Positions 5,338-12,150 of a DNA stretch of 12,337 nt are shown in pieces. This DNA comes from VGNY01 sp964549635 (GTDB lineage Bacteria; Chloroflexota; Dehalococcoidia; GIF9; UBA5629), in assembly GCA_964549635.1 (NCBI GenBank), contig CAZJVJ010000023.1:1-12337 (forward strand). The letters run 5' to 3'. How positions within the stretch are numbered: position 1 is the stretch's first letter; the number at the start of each line of letters is the position of its first letter. The notes beneath the pieces are model-generated. The model was not told the origin of the DNA and did no database searches. It saw only the letters and a program-made list of their open reading frames with translations. The position numbers and the translations under genes were made by a program.

Positions 5338-6387
5338 ATGATAGAAGTAGATGGCTCGGCCAAATCAGGCAGTGGGACGCTTTTGCGCCATGGCCTGGCC
5401 CTGGCAACCCTGCTGGGAGAGGACTTGCACATGTGGAATATAAGGGCAGGCAGAGATAAGCCCGGTTTACGCCCGCAGCACCGCCAGTCAGTTTTAGCCT
5501 GCTGCGCTATATCTCAGGCTACTGTAGAAGGTGCAGAAGTCAATTCAATGGAGATATATTATAAACCAAGCAAGGTAATAAGAGGCGGCCACTATAAATG
5601 GGATATAGGAACTGGTGGCTCAACCACCATGCTGGCTATGACCCTGCTGCCGATAGCTTGCTTTGCCACAGAGCCGAGTACGTTGAACATTTCGGGCGGT
5701 TTGTTCCAAGATTTTGCGCCTTCAGCTTACCACATGAAATACGTCCTCTTTCCTACCTTACAGAAAATGAGGGTAAACGCTGATTTGGAAGTCAAACGTC
5801 CTGGTTATGCAGAACAGGGAGGGGGTATTATCAAAGTATCTGTCACACCGGTGGCCGGCAAGATCGAATCCGTCCGTCTTCTTGACACAGACAAGGTGAA
5901 GCGCATAAAGGGGATTGCCATTTGCTCGCACCTGAGGCAGGCTAACGTAAGCGACCGGATGGCAGAGGCATGCTGGCGAACATTACGTCACCAGGGCTAC
6001 GATGCCGAAATAGAAGTGATTTATGATACTACAGCCAGCCACGAAGGCGCTGCTTTGGCCATTTGGGCTGAGGCTGGCAGCTGTATTTTCGGCTCGGATA
6101 TGGCGGGGAAAAAGGGAAGACGGGCTGAAAGCATTGGGAGCTATGTGGCAAACAACCTCATTAAGGACATCAAATCGGGGGCCACAGTTGACAGTTTCTT
6201 AGCTGACCAGTTGATAATTTATGCAGCTTTGGCTGAAGGTATAACCGAATATGTTATACCACGAATGACCGACCACGTTGAAGCCAACTTGTGGCTGATT
6301 AAACATATTTTGGGTAAATTCGGTGCCAGAACAGAGATGAGCGGCAGACGACTCAAGATAAAGGGTATAGGTTATACCCGTCGGTAG
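5338..6387 (+). CDS. rtcA: RNA 3'-terminal phosphate cyclase, divergent KSGSGT subtype
   Basis: A 349-residue protein of usual RtcA length. The family converts RNA 3'-phosphate to a 2',3'-cyclic phosphate using ATP, through an adenylated histidine. Matches include MIEVDG at the N terminus, NIRAGRDKPGLRPQH (Arg36, Arg39, Gln47, His48), IGTGGSTT (90-97), RPGYAEQGGG (154-163), LADQL (288-292) and TDHVEANLW with the expected nucleophile His313. The conserved loop GEGGGQ is here KSGSGT, so the acidic residue thought to bind metal is Ser10. The Gln of the usual LQT strand is Met101. These changes look like a subfamily trait rather than decay, because the frame is intact. The start fits the family N terminus; a weak GGGAG lies about 13 bases upstream. 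No rtcB is present nearby. The gene ends 7 bases from the convergent gene. Confidence 0.88.
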   Translation: MIEVDGSAKSGSGTLLRHGLALATLLGEDLHMWNIRAGRDKPGLRPQHRQSVLACCAISQATVEGAEVNSMEIYYKPSKVIRGGHYKWDIGTGGSTTMLAMTLLPIACFATEPSTLNISGGLFQDFAPSAYHMKYVLFPTLQKMRVNADLEVKRPGYAEQGGGIIKVSVTPVAGKIESVRLLDTDKVKRIKGIAICSHLRQANVSDRMAEACWRTLRHQGYDAEIEVIYDTTASHEGAALAIWAEAGSCIFGSDMAGKKGRRAESIGSYVANNLIKDIKSGATVDSFLADQLIIYAALAEGITEYVIPRMTDHVEANLWLIKHILGKFGARTEMSGRRLKIKGIGYTRR

Positions 6388-6394
6388 AGGGCAC

Positions 6395-6958
6395 TCAAAT
6401 AATTGCACTGCTCAGGAGTTGCTGCTTCAGGCCATTCAATCTTTCTTCAAACGGTCCCCCTAATTGGTTCAGCCTCTTCAGCCATTCCTCTTTGGCTCGT
6501 ATATTAATCTTGCTTATGGCTGTGCCGGAGATTCTTAATTGGTGCAGCATTTCCCTGCCAGCTTTTTCTATCTCCTGTCCCTCTCTATTTTTGGCCTCCC
6601 CGTATTCATTAAAAAGCTCTTTTATCTTGTCTATGATTTGCGCTGAGGCCACAGATGGAGATATGGCCAGAATGCCTTGGCTTATTTCATCTAGCTTGAG
6701 ACCATAGCTCAAGTCAATGCCTTGTACCAAACGGCGAATTACGGAACGACTTATCAAATCCTTATCCTGGCCGCTGTATTTGGCAAGCTCTGACTCTAGA
6801 AAACGGACATCACCCAGGCCAAGGTATTTTTCAGCCAGCGCTTTACCAATTGAGCGGCATTTCTCATCTTTTTGTTTTTTGCGCTCTTCTGGAGATAATG
6901 CGCCCAGCTTGTTAGCTTTTTCCTGGGCTATTTCCCAGGCACTCCTAATTTCTCCCAT
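6395..6958 (-). CDS. Helical protein of unknown function (starts MGEIRSAWEIA)
   Basis: A 187-residue, highly charged protein predicted to be almost entirely helical. Likely coiled-coil stretches occur around residues 20-35 (SPEERKKQKDEK) and 110-175 (KELFNEYGEAKNREGQEIEK and AKEEWLKRLNQL). There is no cysteine cluster, P-loop, signal peptide or membrane segment. The opening MGEIxSAxEIA resembles a group of uncharacterised proteins (possibly the DUF6657 type) that I recall from other anaerobes; this is a weak memory, not a search result. It is transcribed away from the MBL hydrolase from an overlapping promoter region and ends 7 bases from the end of rtcA. The ATG at 6958 has a leader of about 36 bases without a strong ribosome site. 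Confidence 0.7.
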   Translation of the reverse strand: MGEIRSAWEIAQEKANKLGALSPEERKKQKDEKCRSIGKALAEKYLGLGDVRFLESELAKYSGQDKDLISRSVIRRLVQGIDLSYGLKLDEISQGILAISPSVASAQIIDKIKELFNEYGEAKNREGQEIEKAGREMLHQLRISGTAISKINIRAKEEWLKRLNQLGGPFEERLNGLKQQLLSSAII

Positions 6959-6985
6959 TTTGGCTGTAGTTCCAGAAGACCCCTT

Positions 6986-7015
6986 TTGGTTTTCCGAAGC
7001 ATTTTACATTATAAT
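6986..7015 (+). promoter_or_regulatory. Promoter of the MBL hydrolase gene
   Basis: TTGGTT (6986-6991) and a perfect TATAAT (7010-7015) are 18 bases apart. The expected start near 7021 gives a leader of about 13 bases before ATG 7034. Confidence 0.55.
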
Positions 7016-7029
7016 TGAATTAGGTTCAA
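7001..7029 (-). promoter_or_regulatory. Promoter of the helical protein gene, overlapping the MBL promoter
   Basis: On the minus strand, TTGAAC (7024-7029) and TAAAAT (7001-7006) are 17 bases apart, with a start near 6995. Its spacer contains the -10 box of the opposite promoter, so RNA polymerase cannot occupy both at once. Confidence 0.5.
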
Positions 7030-7033
7030 AATT

Positions 7034-7771
7034 ATGTATCAGCCATTTAAATACTACAAGGCTATGCAGCTTGCCAATAACTTTTACTGTTATATCTGGC
7101 AAGGCCGGGGCAATAACTGCAATAGTTGTCTATTTACAAATGTGCTGCGGGGCGACAAACCCCATGTCATTGTTGACCCCGGGCATATAACCAATGAGAT
7201 TGGTGAAACTTGCTTCGCTTTTTTGAACAAAGCACTGGAGGAGGATGGCTTCAAAGTCAGCGATATTGGTTTGATAATTAATACGCATAGCCATCCAGAC
7301 CATTGTCAAGCTAACGAGCTGGTGGTTCAAAGAAGCGGGGCCTGGGTTACTTTGTCTGAGGAGGAAGACGAATTTCGCAATACACTTGGGAAAAAGTTGT
7401 ACTCGATGTTCAGGATAAAGGAACCAGAGTTTACGCCGCTTTTTTACCTCAAGGAGGGAACTTTGGATTTAGGTGTGAAGAACAAAATTAGACTCCAGGT
7501 CTTGCACACACCGGGCCATTCTCCAGGTTCTGTCTGTCTGTATTGGCCTGATAATAAACTCTTGATAACCGGAGATGTGGTCTTTTACGGCAGCATAGGG
7601 AGGACAGATTTCCCGAGCGGCAGCCTTTCGCTGCTCAAAAAAAGTATAGACAGATTGTCGGAACTTGACGTTGCGTGTCTTGTTCCCGGGCATAGCACTG
7701 AATACGGAAGTATTATAAGGGGCAAATTGAATGTAGAACGTAATTTCCAGGCAGTGAAGCTGTTTCTGTGA
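7034..7771 (+). CDS. Metallo-beta-lactamase-fold hydrolase (glyoxalase II-like)
   Basis: A 245-residue protein with the full MBL ligand set: HSHPDH (His85, His87, Asp89, His90), His162 in HTPGHSPGS, Asp181 in ITGDVVF, and His220 in VPGHS. VIVDPG at 45-50 is the usual strand before the first motif. All seven ligands for a two-metal centre are present, so it should be an active hydrolase. Glyoxalase II-like thioesters, lactones or nucleic acids are possible substrates, and the sequence does not choose between them. The extra beta-CASP domain of RNases is absent. The ATG at 7034 is used; ATG 7064 is possible, but the segment between them keeps a plausible strand. It is cytoplasmic. The next gene on the same strand follows after 83 bp, with a palindrome in the gap. 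Confidence 0.9.
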   Translation: MYQPFKYYKAMQLANNFYCYIWQGRGNNCNSCLFTNVLRGDKPHVIVDPGHITNEIGETCFAFLNKALEEDGFKVSDIGLIINTHSHPDHCQANELVVQRSGAWVTLSEEEDEFRNTLGKKLYSMFRIKEPEFTPLFYLKEGTLDLGVKNKIRLQVLHTPGHSPGSVCLYWPDNKLLITGDVVFYGSIGRTDFPSGSLSLLKKSIDRLSELDVACLVPGHSTEYGSIIRGKLNVERNFQAVKLFL

Positions 7772-7799
7772 GGATTTCCAAAGGTCACTTAGAATGATG

Positions 7800-7813
7800 T
7801 TCAGAATTCTGAA
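7800..7813. repeat. 14-bp perfect palindrome
   Basis: TTCAGAATTCTGAA lies between the MBL hydrolase and the unknown 224-residue gene. It may be an operator for the downstream gene. About one such palindrome is expected by chance in a window this long, so only its intergenic position speaks for it. Confidence 0.3.
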
Positions 7814-7854
7814 TTGCAAAATTACCTAAGGCAGAGGCAACGGGTTGGACTTGT

Positions 7855-8529
7855 ATGGAGATTGATAAGAAAATTCAATATGCTATAGAGCACACGGAGG
7901 TGGTGAGACCTCCCAAGCAACAACTAGCCACTTTTGGTGCCACCAATATATATTATTACCTGGTCACCGAGCTTACAGAATGGGTTATTGTGGTGAGGGA
8001 AGGGAGGGTTATTGCTGCCAGGCCCAAGATCGTCACCCCGTCTTATCTCGTCAATCTGGAGGGATTTAGCCCGCAGGCCAAAAGATTCATAGAGATGATG
8101 GCAGAGAAATATCCACATGAGCCTGGCATATTCTACAGCTACAGGAACGAACCTAAGGAGATGAATATTGTTTCGGAGCCGATAAATGCCGTTGTCGACA
8201 AAATTAACCAGCGTATAGACAGCCAGCGTGACCCATTAAGTGCTATTATCAAGGGTGTTGAGGAGCTCTGGGATGTGTCTCTGCTCAAGTTTACCTACGA
8301 GTTGACCAGGAGTTCTTTGTCTCACAACGTCGCTGAACTTGAAAGAAGCGGGCTGCTATACACAGATGCTGCTGGTATACCCAGGGACGCCAGAAATTAC
8401 ATAGAACAGCTTTTCGAGAAAACCAAACGAAACCCTTCCTGGGCGCCTGAGCTGGCAGCCGAATTGAGAAGATGGGGCTTGTTTGACGAGTACCAGGACC
8501 GGTTCCTCGGCATGTTTAGGAAAAGGTAG
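7855..8529 (+). CDS. Protein of unknown function (224 residues)
   Basis: A soluble protein starting MEIDKKIQYAIEHTEVVRPP. The N-terminal half contains a beta-rich segment, FGATNIYYYLVTELTEWVIV, followed by VREGRVIAARPKIVTPSYL. The C-terminal half is helical. TYELTRSSLSHNVAELERSG near residues 147-166 has the look of a winged-helix recognition region, though weakly. No catalytic motif, cysteine pair, signal peptide or membrane helix is seen. I recall similar uncharacterised proteins in Dehalococcoidia but cannot name a family. The ATG at 7855 has no good ribosome site, and no strong promoter is visible in the 83-bp gap, so read-through from the MBL gene is possible. Two hairpins follow its stop. 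Confidence 0.72.
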   Translation: MEIDKKIQYAIEHTEVVRPPKQQLATFGATNIYYYLVTELTEWVIVVREGRVIAARPKIVTPSYLVNLEGFSPQAKRFIEMMAEKYPHEPGIFYSYRNEPKEMNIVSEPINAVVDKINQRIDSQRDPLSAIIKGVEELWDVSLLKFTYELTRSSLSHNVAELERSGLLYTDAAGIPRDARNYIEQLFEKTKRNPSWAPELAAELRRWGLFDEYQDRFLGMFRKR

Positions 8530-8565
8530 CCTTTCCTGAACCTGTTCCAGAACCTCTAGTTATAA

Positions 8566-8615
8566 CCAAATCTTTGGGATTTGGCTCGAGTAACAAATTT
8601 TTTACAAGAAATTTG
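8566..8615. repeat. Two adjacent perfect hairpins downstream of the unknown gene
   Basis: CCAAATC (8566-8572) pairs with GATTTGG (8578-8584), and CAAATTT (8594-8600) pairs with AAATTTG (8609-8615). The first arm CCAAAT can also pair with the last ATTTGG (8611-8616), so alternative folds exist. A T-run at 8598-8603 lies 14 bases after the first hairpin. A weak terminator for the gene ending at 8529 is the simplest reading. Confidence 0.4.
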
Positions 8616-8626
8616 GCAGAATTCTA

Positions 8627-8657
8627 TTGACAATACCCACAACAGTAGTGATATAGT
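8627..8657 (+). promoter_or_regulatory. Promoter of the HTH_45 regulator
   Basis: A perfect TTGACA (8627-8632) is followed after 19 bases by TATAGT (8652-8657). The spacing is longer than optimal, as often seen in regulated promoters. The start is expected near 8664, giving a leader of about 50 bases. Confidence 0.55.
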
Positions 8658-8670
8658 ACTGTAGTACTAT
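8653..8670. promoter_or_regulatory. Palindromic operator candidate over the -10 box and start site
   Basis: ATAGTAC (8653-8659) and GTACTAT (8664-8670) form a perfect inverted repeat around TGTA. It covers most of the -10 box and the predicted start site, where a bound repressor would block transcription. The gene it precedes encodes a winged-helix protein, so autoregulation is a natural guess. Confidence 0.5.
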
Positions 8671-8714
8671 TGTGACAGGTTAGAATTGCGGGGATACTCT
8701 GAGGAGCTTGCACT

Positions 8715-8981
8715 ATGAACCTGAGAAGGTGCAATATAGAAATAATAGGCGACATGCTCAGGGTGGGTGAGAATGGGGCTGGCAAAACTAAAATTATGTA
8801 TAGTGCTAACATGAGCTACAGCCAGATGGAGAAATACCTGAGGTTCCTCATCAGCCACGGTTTTATTGATAAGGTGGAAGTGGGAAATCCGAAAGTGACC
8901 TACCGGGTGACCGACAAAGGGCTATCTCTGTTAAAGAGCATAGATGCTGTATTGGAGGTTCTCGAGTTCCGGAATGATTAA
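8715..8981 (+). CDS. Winged-helix DNA-binding protein, HTH_45 (archaeal-type) family
   Basis: An 88-residue single-domain protein. NIEIIGDMLRV, GAGKTKIMYSANMSYSQMEKYLRFL and then a strand-turn-strand wing, VGNPKVTYRVTDKGLSLL, are the typical order of PF14947-like winged helices, common in archaea and in Dehalococcoidia. GAGKT here is helix context and not a P-loop, since no preceding strand or other NTPase motif exists. ATG 8715 is supported by GAGGAG 8 bases upstream. A promoter at 8627-8657 carries a palindrome over its -10 box. The RHH gene follows after 81 bp on the same strand, and the GH3-family gene lies further downstream. It is probably a local repressor; the effector is unknown. Confidence 0.85.
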   Translation: MNLRRCNIEIIGDMLRVGENGAGKTKIMYSANMSYSQMEKYLRFLISHGFIDKVEVGNPKVTYRVTDKGLSLLKSIDAVLEVLEFRND

Positions 8982-9062
8982 ATTTTACTCCGTCCCGCCA
9001 TTCAAGTTTCTATATTTGGGTGCCACTGACGGGTAGGCCAAGTTTGATAACGGGAGTTGCCT

Positions 9063-9389
9063 ATGCCCGAGAAAAGAATGCTCATAGTAGATGCTGATGT
9101 GGTAAGAAAGATAGATGAAAACCGTGGTGATATGACCGTATCGGAGTTCATCAACTTTCTTATTGACAGCCAGCTAAAACAGGATGCTGAGGTACAGAAT
9201 AGCAACCATGTCACTAAAGAGGAATTCCGCCAGTTTGAGCAGGGAATAAGAGAACTCCTGCGCAACTTCCTTGAGTTCTTCCTCAGCTACGGACTTGAGC
9301 TGGGCAAACAAACAACAAGCAAAGAGCTTGACAGGCTAGCTCAAAAACTACAGGATATGGGCAGTAGCACCAAAGCCAAAGGTATTTAA
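9063..9389 (+). CDS. Ribbon-helix-helix-like small protein
   Basis: A 108-residue protein from ATG 9063, with GGGAG 6 bases upstream; an in-frame TTG at 9057 lies within that leader and is rejected. Residues 5-40 (RMLIVDADVVRKIDENRG, then MTVSEFINFLIDSQL) have the strand-helix-helix pattern of MetJ/Arc/CopG-type ribbon-helix-helix proteins, with the SEFI turn typical of the second helix. The remainder is a helical, amphipathic tail (EEFRQFEQGIRELLRNFLEF) likely to mediate oligomerisation. No toxin-like partner is adjacent, so an antitoxin role is not favoured. With the HTH_45 gene it forms a pair of small DNA-binding proteins ahead of the GH3-family gene. Family assignment is by pattern only. 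Confidence 0.65.
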   Translation: MPEKRMLIVDADVVRKIDENRGDMTVSEFINFLIDSQLKQDAEVQNSNHVTKEEFRQFEQGIRELLRNFLEFFLSYGLELGKQTTSKELDRLAQKLQDMGSSTKAKGI

Positions 9390-9439
9390 GGTAGACAACT
9401 GCCACTTTGTTCTCCTGCATTATCCCTCTGTTCGAATAC

Positions 9440-9515
9440 GATAGAACTATCTTCTAGAACACAACCACTTCCCAAGCTAATCTAAACGTGCCTATTATTT
9501 TTTAGGCTATATAGC
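9440..9515. repeat. Two short palindromes upstream of the GH3-family gene
   Basis: GATAG-AA-CTATC (9440-9451) and GCTATATAGC (9506-9515). The second ends two bases before the Shine-Dalgarno region, where a bound protein or small hairpin could limit translation or transcription. GCCTA (9490-9494) can also pair with TAGGC (9503-9507). Each is short enough to occur by chance. Confidence 0.3.
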
Positions 9516-9529
9516 TGAGGAGGTGCATT

Positions 9530-11230
9530 GTGTCTAAAATTAAGGAACTTTTGCGTCAGGAGAGGTATGAAGAGCTCTGGCAAATCGGTTGCGGTTTTAT
9601 TGACCTTACATTGGAGCAGTTCATGGCTATTCAAAAACAGTTGCTGCTTGAGCAAATTGAACGGTTGAAAAATTGCCAGCTGGGTAGAAAGCTGATGCGC
9701 GGGGCCATGCCTGAGACGGTGGAGGAATTTAGGGAAAAGGTGCCACTAACTACATACGCTGACTATTGCCCTGAGCTTTTGGCAAGAAGAGAAGACGTAT
9801 TGCCAGAAAAACCGGTTATGTGGATGCATACTTCGGGCCGCTCAGTGGAATATTCTGCAGGCAAGTCAACAACTGTTAAATGGATTCCCCTTAGTCCCAG
9901 ATTTTATCAAGAGATGGCAGTAGTATTCTTGGGTTGCGGACTCTTTGCCAGCTGTAAGTATAGGGGGGATACCTCTCCTCTTAAGACGAAGCGCCCCAAG
10001 TATCTCTACGCTGTAGGTGCACGTCCTTATGCCTCGGGCACCTTTGCCTATATTGGTCAAAATGAAATTATGGGGGAGAGCTTGCCCCCTCTGGACGAAG
10101 CGGAAAAGATGTCTTTCGATGCCAGAATACAGCTCGGCTTTCGGCAGGCTCTATCTCAAGGACTAGACGTTTTCTTTGGTTTATCTACTGTTCTGGCTAT
10201 TGTCGGTGAAAGGCTCAGTCAGCAATCGAAAACAATGGACTTGAGTCCCTTTCTGCTTCAGCCAAAGGCGTTGTTCCGTCTGGTTAGAGGGGTAGTGAAA
10301 AGCAAGCTAGCCCGTCGTCCGATACTGCCACGGGACCTGTGGTCGGTTAAGGCAATTATGGGCGGTGGTGCCGACAGTACGGTTTTTAAGAAGAAAATAA
10401 AGGAGCTATGGGGAAGATATCCGCTTGAGGTTTATGCTGGAACTGAAGGCGGCGTTTACGCTACCCAGACCTGGGACTACGATGGAATGACCTTCATTCC
10501 AAACCTTAACTTCTTCGAATTCATACCCGATGCAGAGCGTCTAAAGTGGCAGTTGGATCCTAACTATCAGCCCAAGACCGTCTTGCTTAACGAGGTCAAG
10601 GCCGGTGAATGCTATGATGTAATCATCACCAATTTCCATGGTGGCATAATGACCAGGTATCGGCTGGGCGATTTAATAAGGATAACATCTTTGCGTAATG
10701 AGAAGCTGGGCATTGATATACCCCAGATGGTCTTCGAAAGCCGAACTGATGATCTTATCGATATTATTGGTCTAGGCCGCCTCACCGAGAAGATAATCTG
10801 GCAGGCAATTGAGAACACCGGCATACCATACGCAGACTGGATGGCACGTAAAGAGGTGATTGATGGGAAGCCAATGGTGCATCTGTACCTGGAGCTTAAG
10901 GAAAATTACATTGCCAGCGAGCGAGGTCTGGCTACCGCCATTTATAACGAACTCGTGGAACTGGATAAGGAATATGAGTACAATATCTACCGAGTTTATG
11001 GTACTCCGGAAGCTGTAATAGGTGTAAAGCCTATAAAAGTGACGCTGTTGCCGACGGGTGCCTTCGATAACTACAGGATTCAGCGGCAGGCTGAAGGTGC
11101 TGACTTAGCCCATCTGAAGCCACCTCATATCAATCCTTCTGATAAAGTCCTCTCGTTACTTGGAGCAAAAGTTAAGGTCGCACCAGTGGAGGAAGCTGTA
11201 GCTGAACCGGAAGTCGTTGCCAGACAATAG
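9530..11230 (+). CDS. GH3-family acyl-adenylating enzyme (auxin-responsive GH3-like)
   Basis: A 566-residue protein of normal GH3 length. The family activates a carboxylate with ATP and, in plants, joins it to an amino acid; bacterial substrates are mostly unknown. Recognisable parts are VPLTTYADYCPEL (71-83), the nucleotide-loop start MHTSG (99-103), YAGTEGG (302-308, motif 2) and TRYRLGDLIRI (375-385, motif 3). The phosphate loop is odd: after TSG comes RSVEYSAGKSTTVK and not the usual TTGxxK, so it is longer and reshaped. The tail after residue 545 is a Val/Ala/Glu-rich extension, probably disordered. The GTG start is supported by AGGAGG 6 bases upstream. No signal peptide is seen. A methyltransferase gene follows 107 bp downstream and may act on the same product. 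Confidence 0.85.
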   Translation: MSKIKELLRQERYEELWQIGCGFIDLTLEQFMAIQKQLLLEQIERLKNCQLGRKLMRGAMPETVEEFREKVPLTTYADYCPELLARREDVLPEKPVMWMHTSGRSVEYSAGKSTTVKWIPLSPRFYQEMAVVFLGCGLFASCKYRGDTSPLKTKRPKYLYAVGARPYASGTFAYIGQNEIMGESLPPLDEAEKMSFDARIQLGFRQALSQGLDVFFGLSTVLAIVGERLSQQSKTMDLSPFLLQPKALFRLVRGVVKSKLARRPILPRDLWSVKAIMGGGADSTVFKKKIKELWGRYPLEVYAGTEGGVYATQTWDYDGMTFIPNLNFFEFIPDAERLKWQLDPNYQPKTVLLNEVKAGECYDVIITNFHGGIMTRYRLGDLIRITSLRNEKLGIDIPQMVFESRTDDLIDIIGLGRLTEKIIWQAIENTGIPYADWMARKEVIDGKPMVHLYLELKENYIASERGLATAIYNELVELDKEYEYNIYRVYGTPEAVIGVKPIKVTLLPTGAFDNYRIQRQAEGADLAHLKPPHINPSDKVLSLLGAKVKVAPVEEAVAEPEVVARQ

Positions 11231-11337
11231 CATGGGGCGGCACAGCCCAAAAACTTTTCAGGATAGATTGCTTACCAGACTGATTGCAAAGCTTTAGCCT
11301 TGCGGCTCAACGACTGGAAAGTCAAAGGAGGATGTAG

Positions 11338-12150
11338 ATGGTGAAATCACTAGTCACGGGGAGGGAAGCAATTGAATACGGCGGTGATGATTTACTTTAT
11401 GAGGAACTGAGGTTCTGGCGGGAGTTCAATCAATTTACCCGCAGCAAGCTTGGTCGCCCCTATATTGAAGGCAAACTTTATGAAGAATTGAAAAGCGGGA
11501 TCTTGGAATTTCTGGGCTCGCCAGAGGGGTGCTGGTTTGACGCTGGATGTGGAAACCTGCCGGTATCAAAGTGGATACTGGAAAAGGCGAATAGAAATAT
11601 AAGAATTTGGGCTGGTGATATAGACGTTAGTGGCGCTGCCGAAGAAATAAAACAAATCAAAGACGGCCATCTAATTACAGTTATGTATACAGACCTGACT
11701 AAGGAATGGCCGTTTCCTAGCGATTTCTTCGACGGAGTTGTGGCCAACCACGTTTTTACCTTTTTGACTAGACCTGAGAAAGCGGAGACAAATGGAGCAC
11801 TAAAGGAGGCGCTTGAGGAAGCCTACAGGGTATTGAAACCTGGCGGGATACTAATTTGGACCATGCCCAAGAAAAATGCCGATACGTTGTATGGATTGTT
11901 TCACAGCCTGAAATATTTGCTGAACCCTTCACGATGGCAAAAATATGGGCCCTCCCTCCTTCTAACTACAATGAAAGCAGCCAGATATACCCGGAAAATT
12001 GACCGAAAAGCTAAGAGTGGAATTTATGCCCTTCTAGACAAAGAGGAGTGCGAGCAAATGCTCTATTCAATAGGTTTCATAGATTTGGAATGGAAGAATG
12101 TTTTTGCCAGGCAATCCTGGCTAAACAAGGCGCGGAAACCCGCTGGTTGA
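11338..12150 (+). CDS. Class I SAM-dependent methyltransferase
   Basis: A 270-residue protein with the Rossmann methyltransferase order: motif I WFDAGCGNLPVSK (66-78), acidic strand-2 end AGDID (92-96), DGVVANHVF (132-140) as motif IV, and YRVLKPGGILIWTMP (163-177) as post-motif. The N-terminal 60 residues (LLYEELRFWREFNQF, YEELKSGILEFLG) resemble the cap of small-molecule methyltransferases of the UbiE/Methyltransf_11 type. The C-terminal part (YALLDKEECEQMLYSIGF) is also typical. The substrate is unknown. ATG 11338 has an excellent AAAGGAGG 6 bases upstream. No strong promoter is visible in the 107-bp gap, which contains the small imperfect hairpin GCAAAGC-TTTA-GCCTTGC at 11286-11303, so co-transcription with the GH3-family gene is likely. 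Confidence 0.88.
   Translation: MVKSLVTGREAIEYGGDDLLYEELRFWREFNQFTRSKLGRPYIEGKLYEELKSGILEFLGSPEGCWFDAGCGNLPVSKWILEKANRNIRIWAGDIDVSGAAEEIKQIKDGHLITVMYTDLTKEWPFPSDFFDGVVANHVFTFLTRPEKAETNGALKEALEEAYRVLKPGGILIWTMPKKNADTLYGLFHSLKYLLNPSRWQKYGPSLLLTTMKAARYTRKIDRKAKSGIYALLDKEECEQMLYSIGFIDLEWKNVFARQSWLNKARKPAG

Noticed and set aside
8757..8795. GAGKT in the HTH_45 protein as a P-loop
   Set aside because: The 88-residue protein is a complete winged helix, with no Walker B or nucleotide-binding context.
9057..9389. RHH-like protein as the antitoxin of a toxin-antitoxin pair
   Set aside because: No small toxin-like gene adjoins it; its neighbours are an HTH_45 regulator and a GH3-family enzyme.
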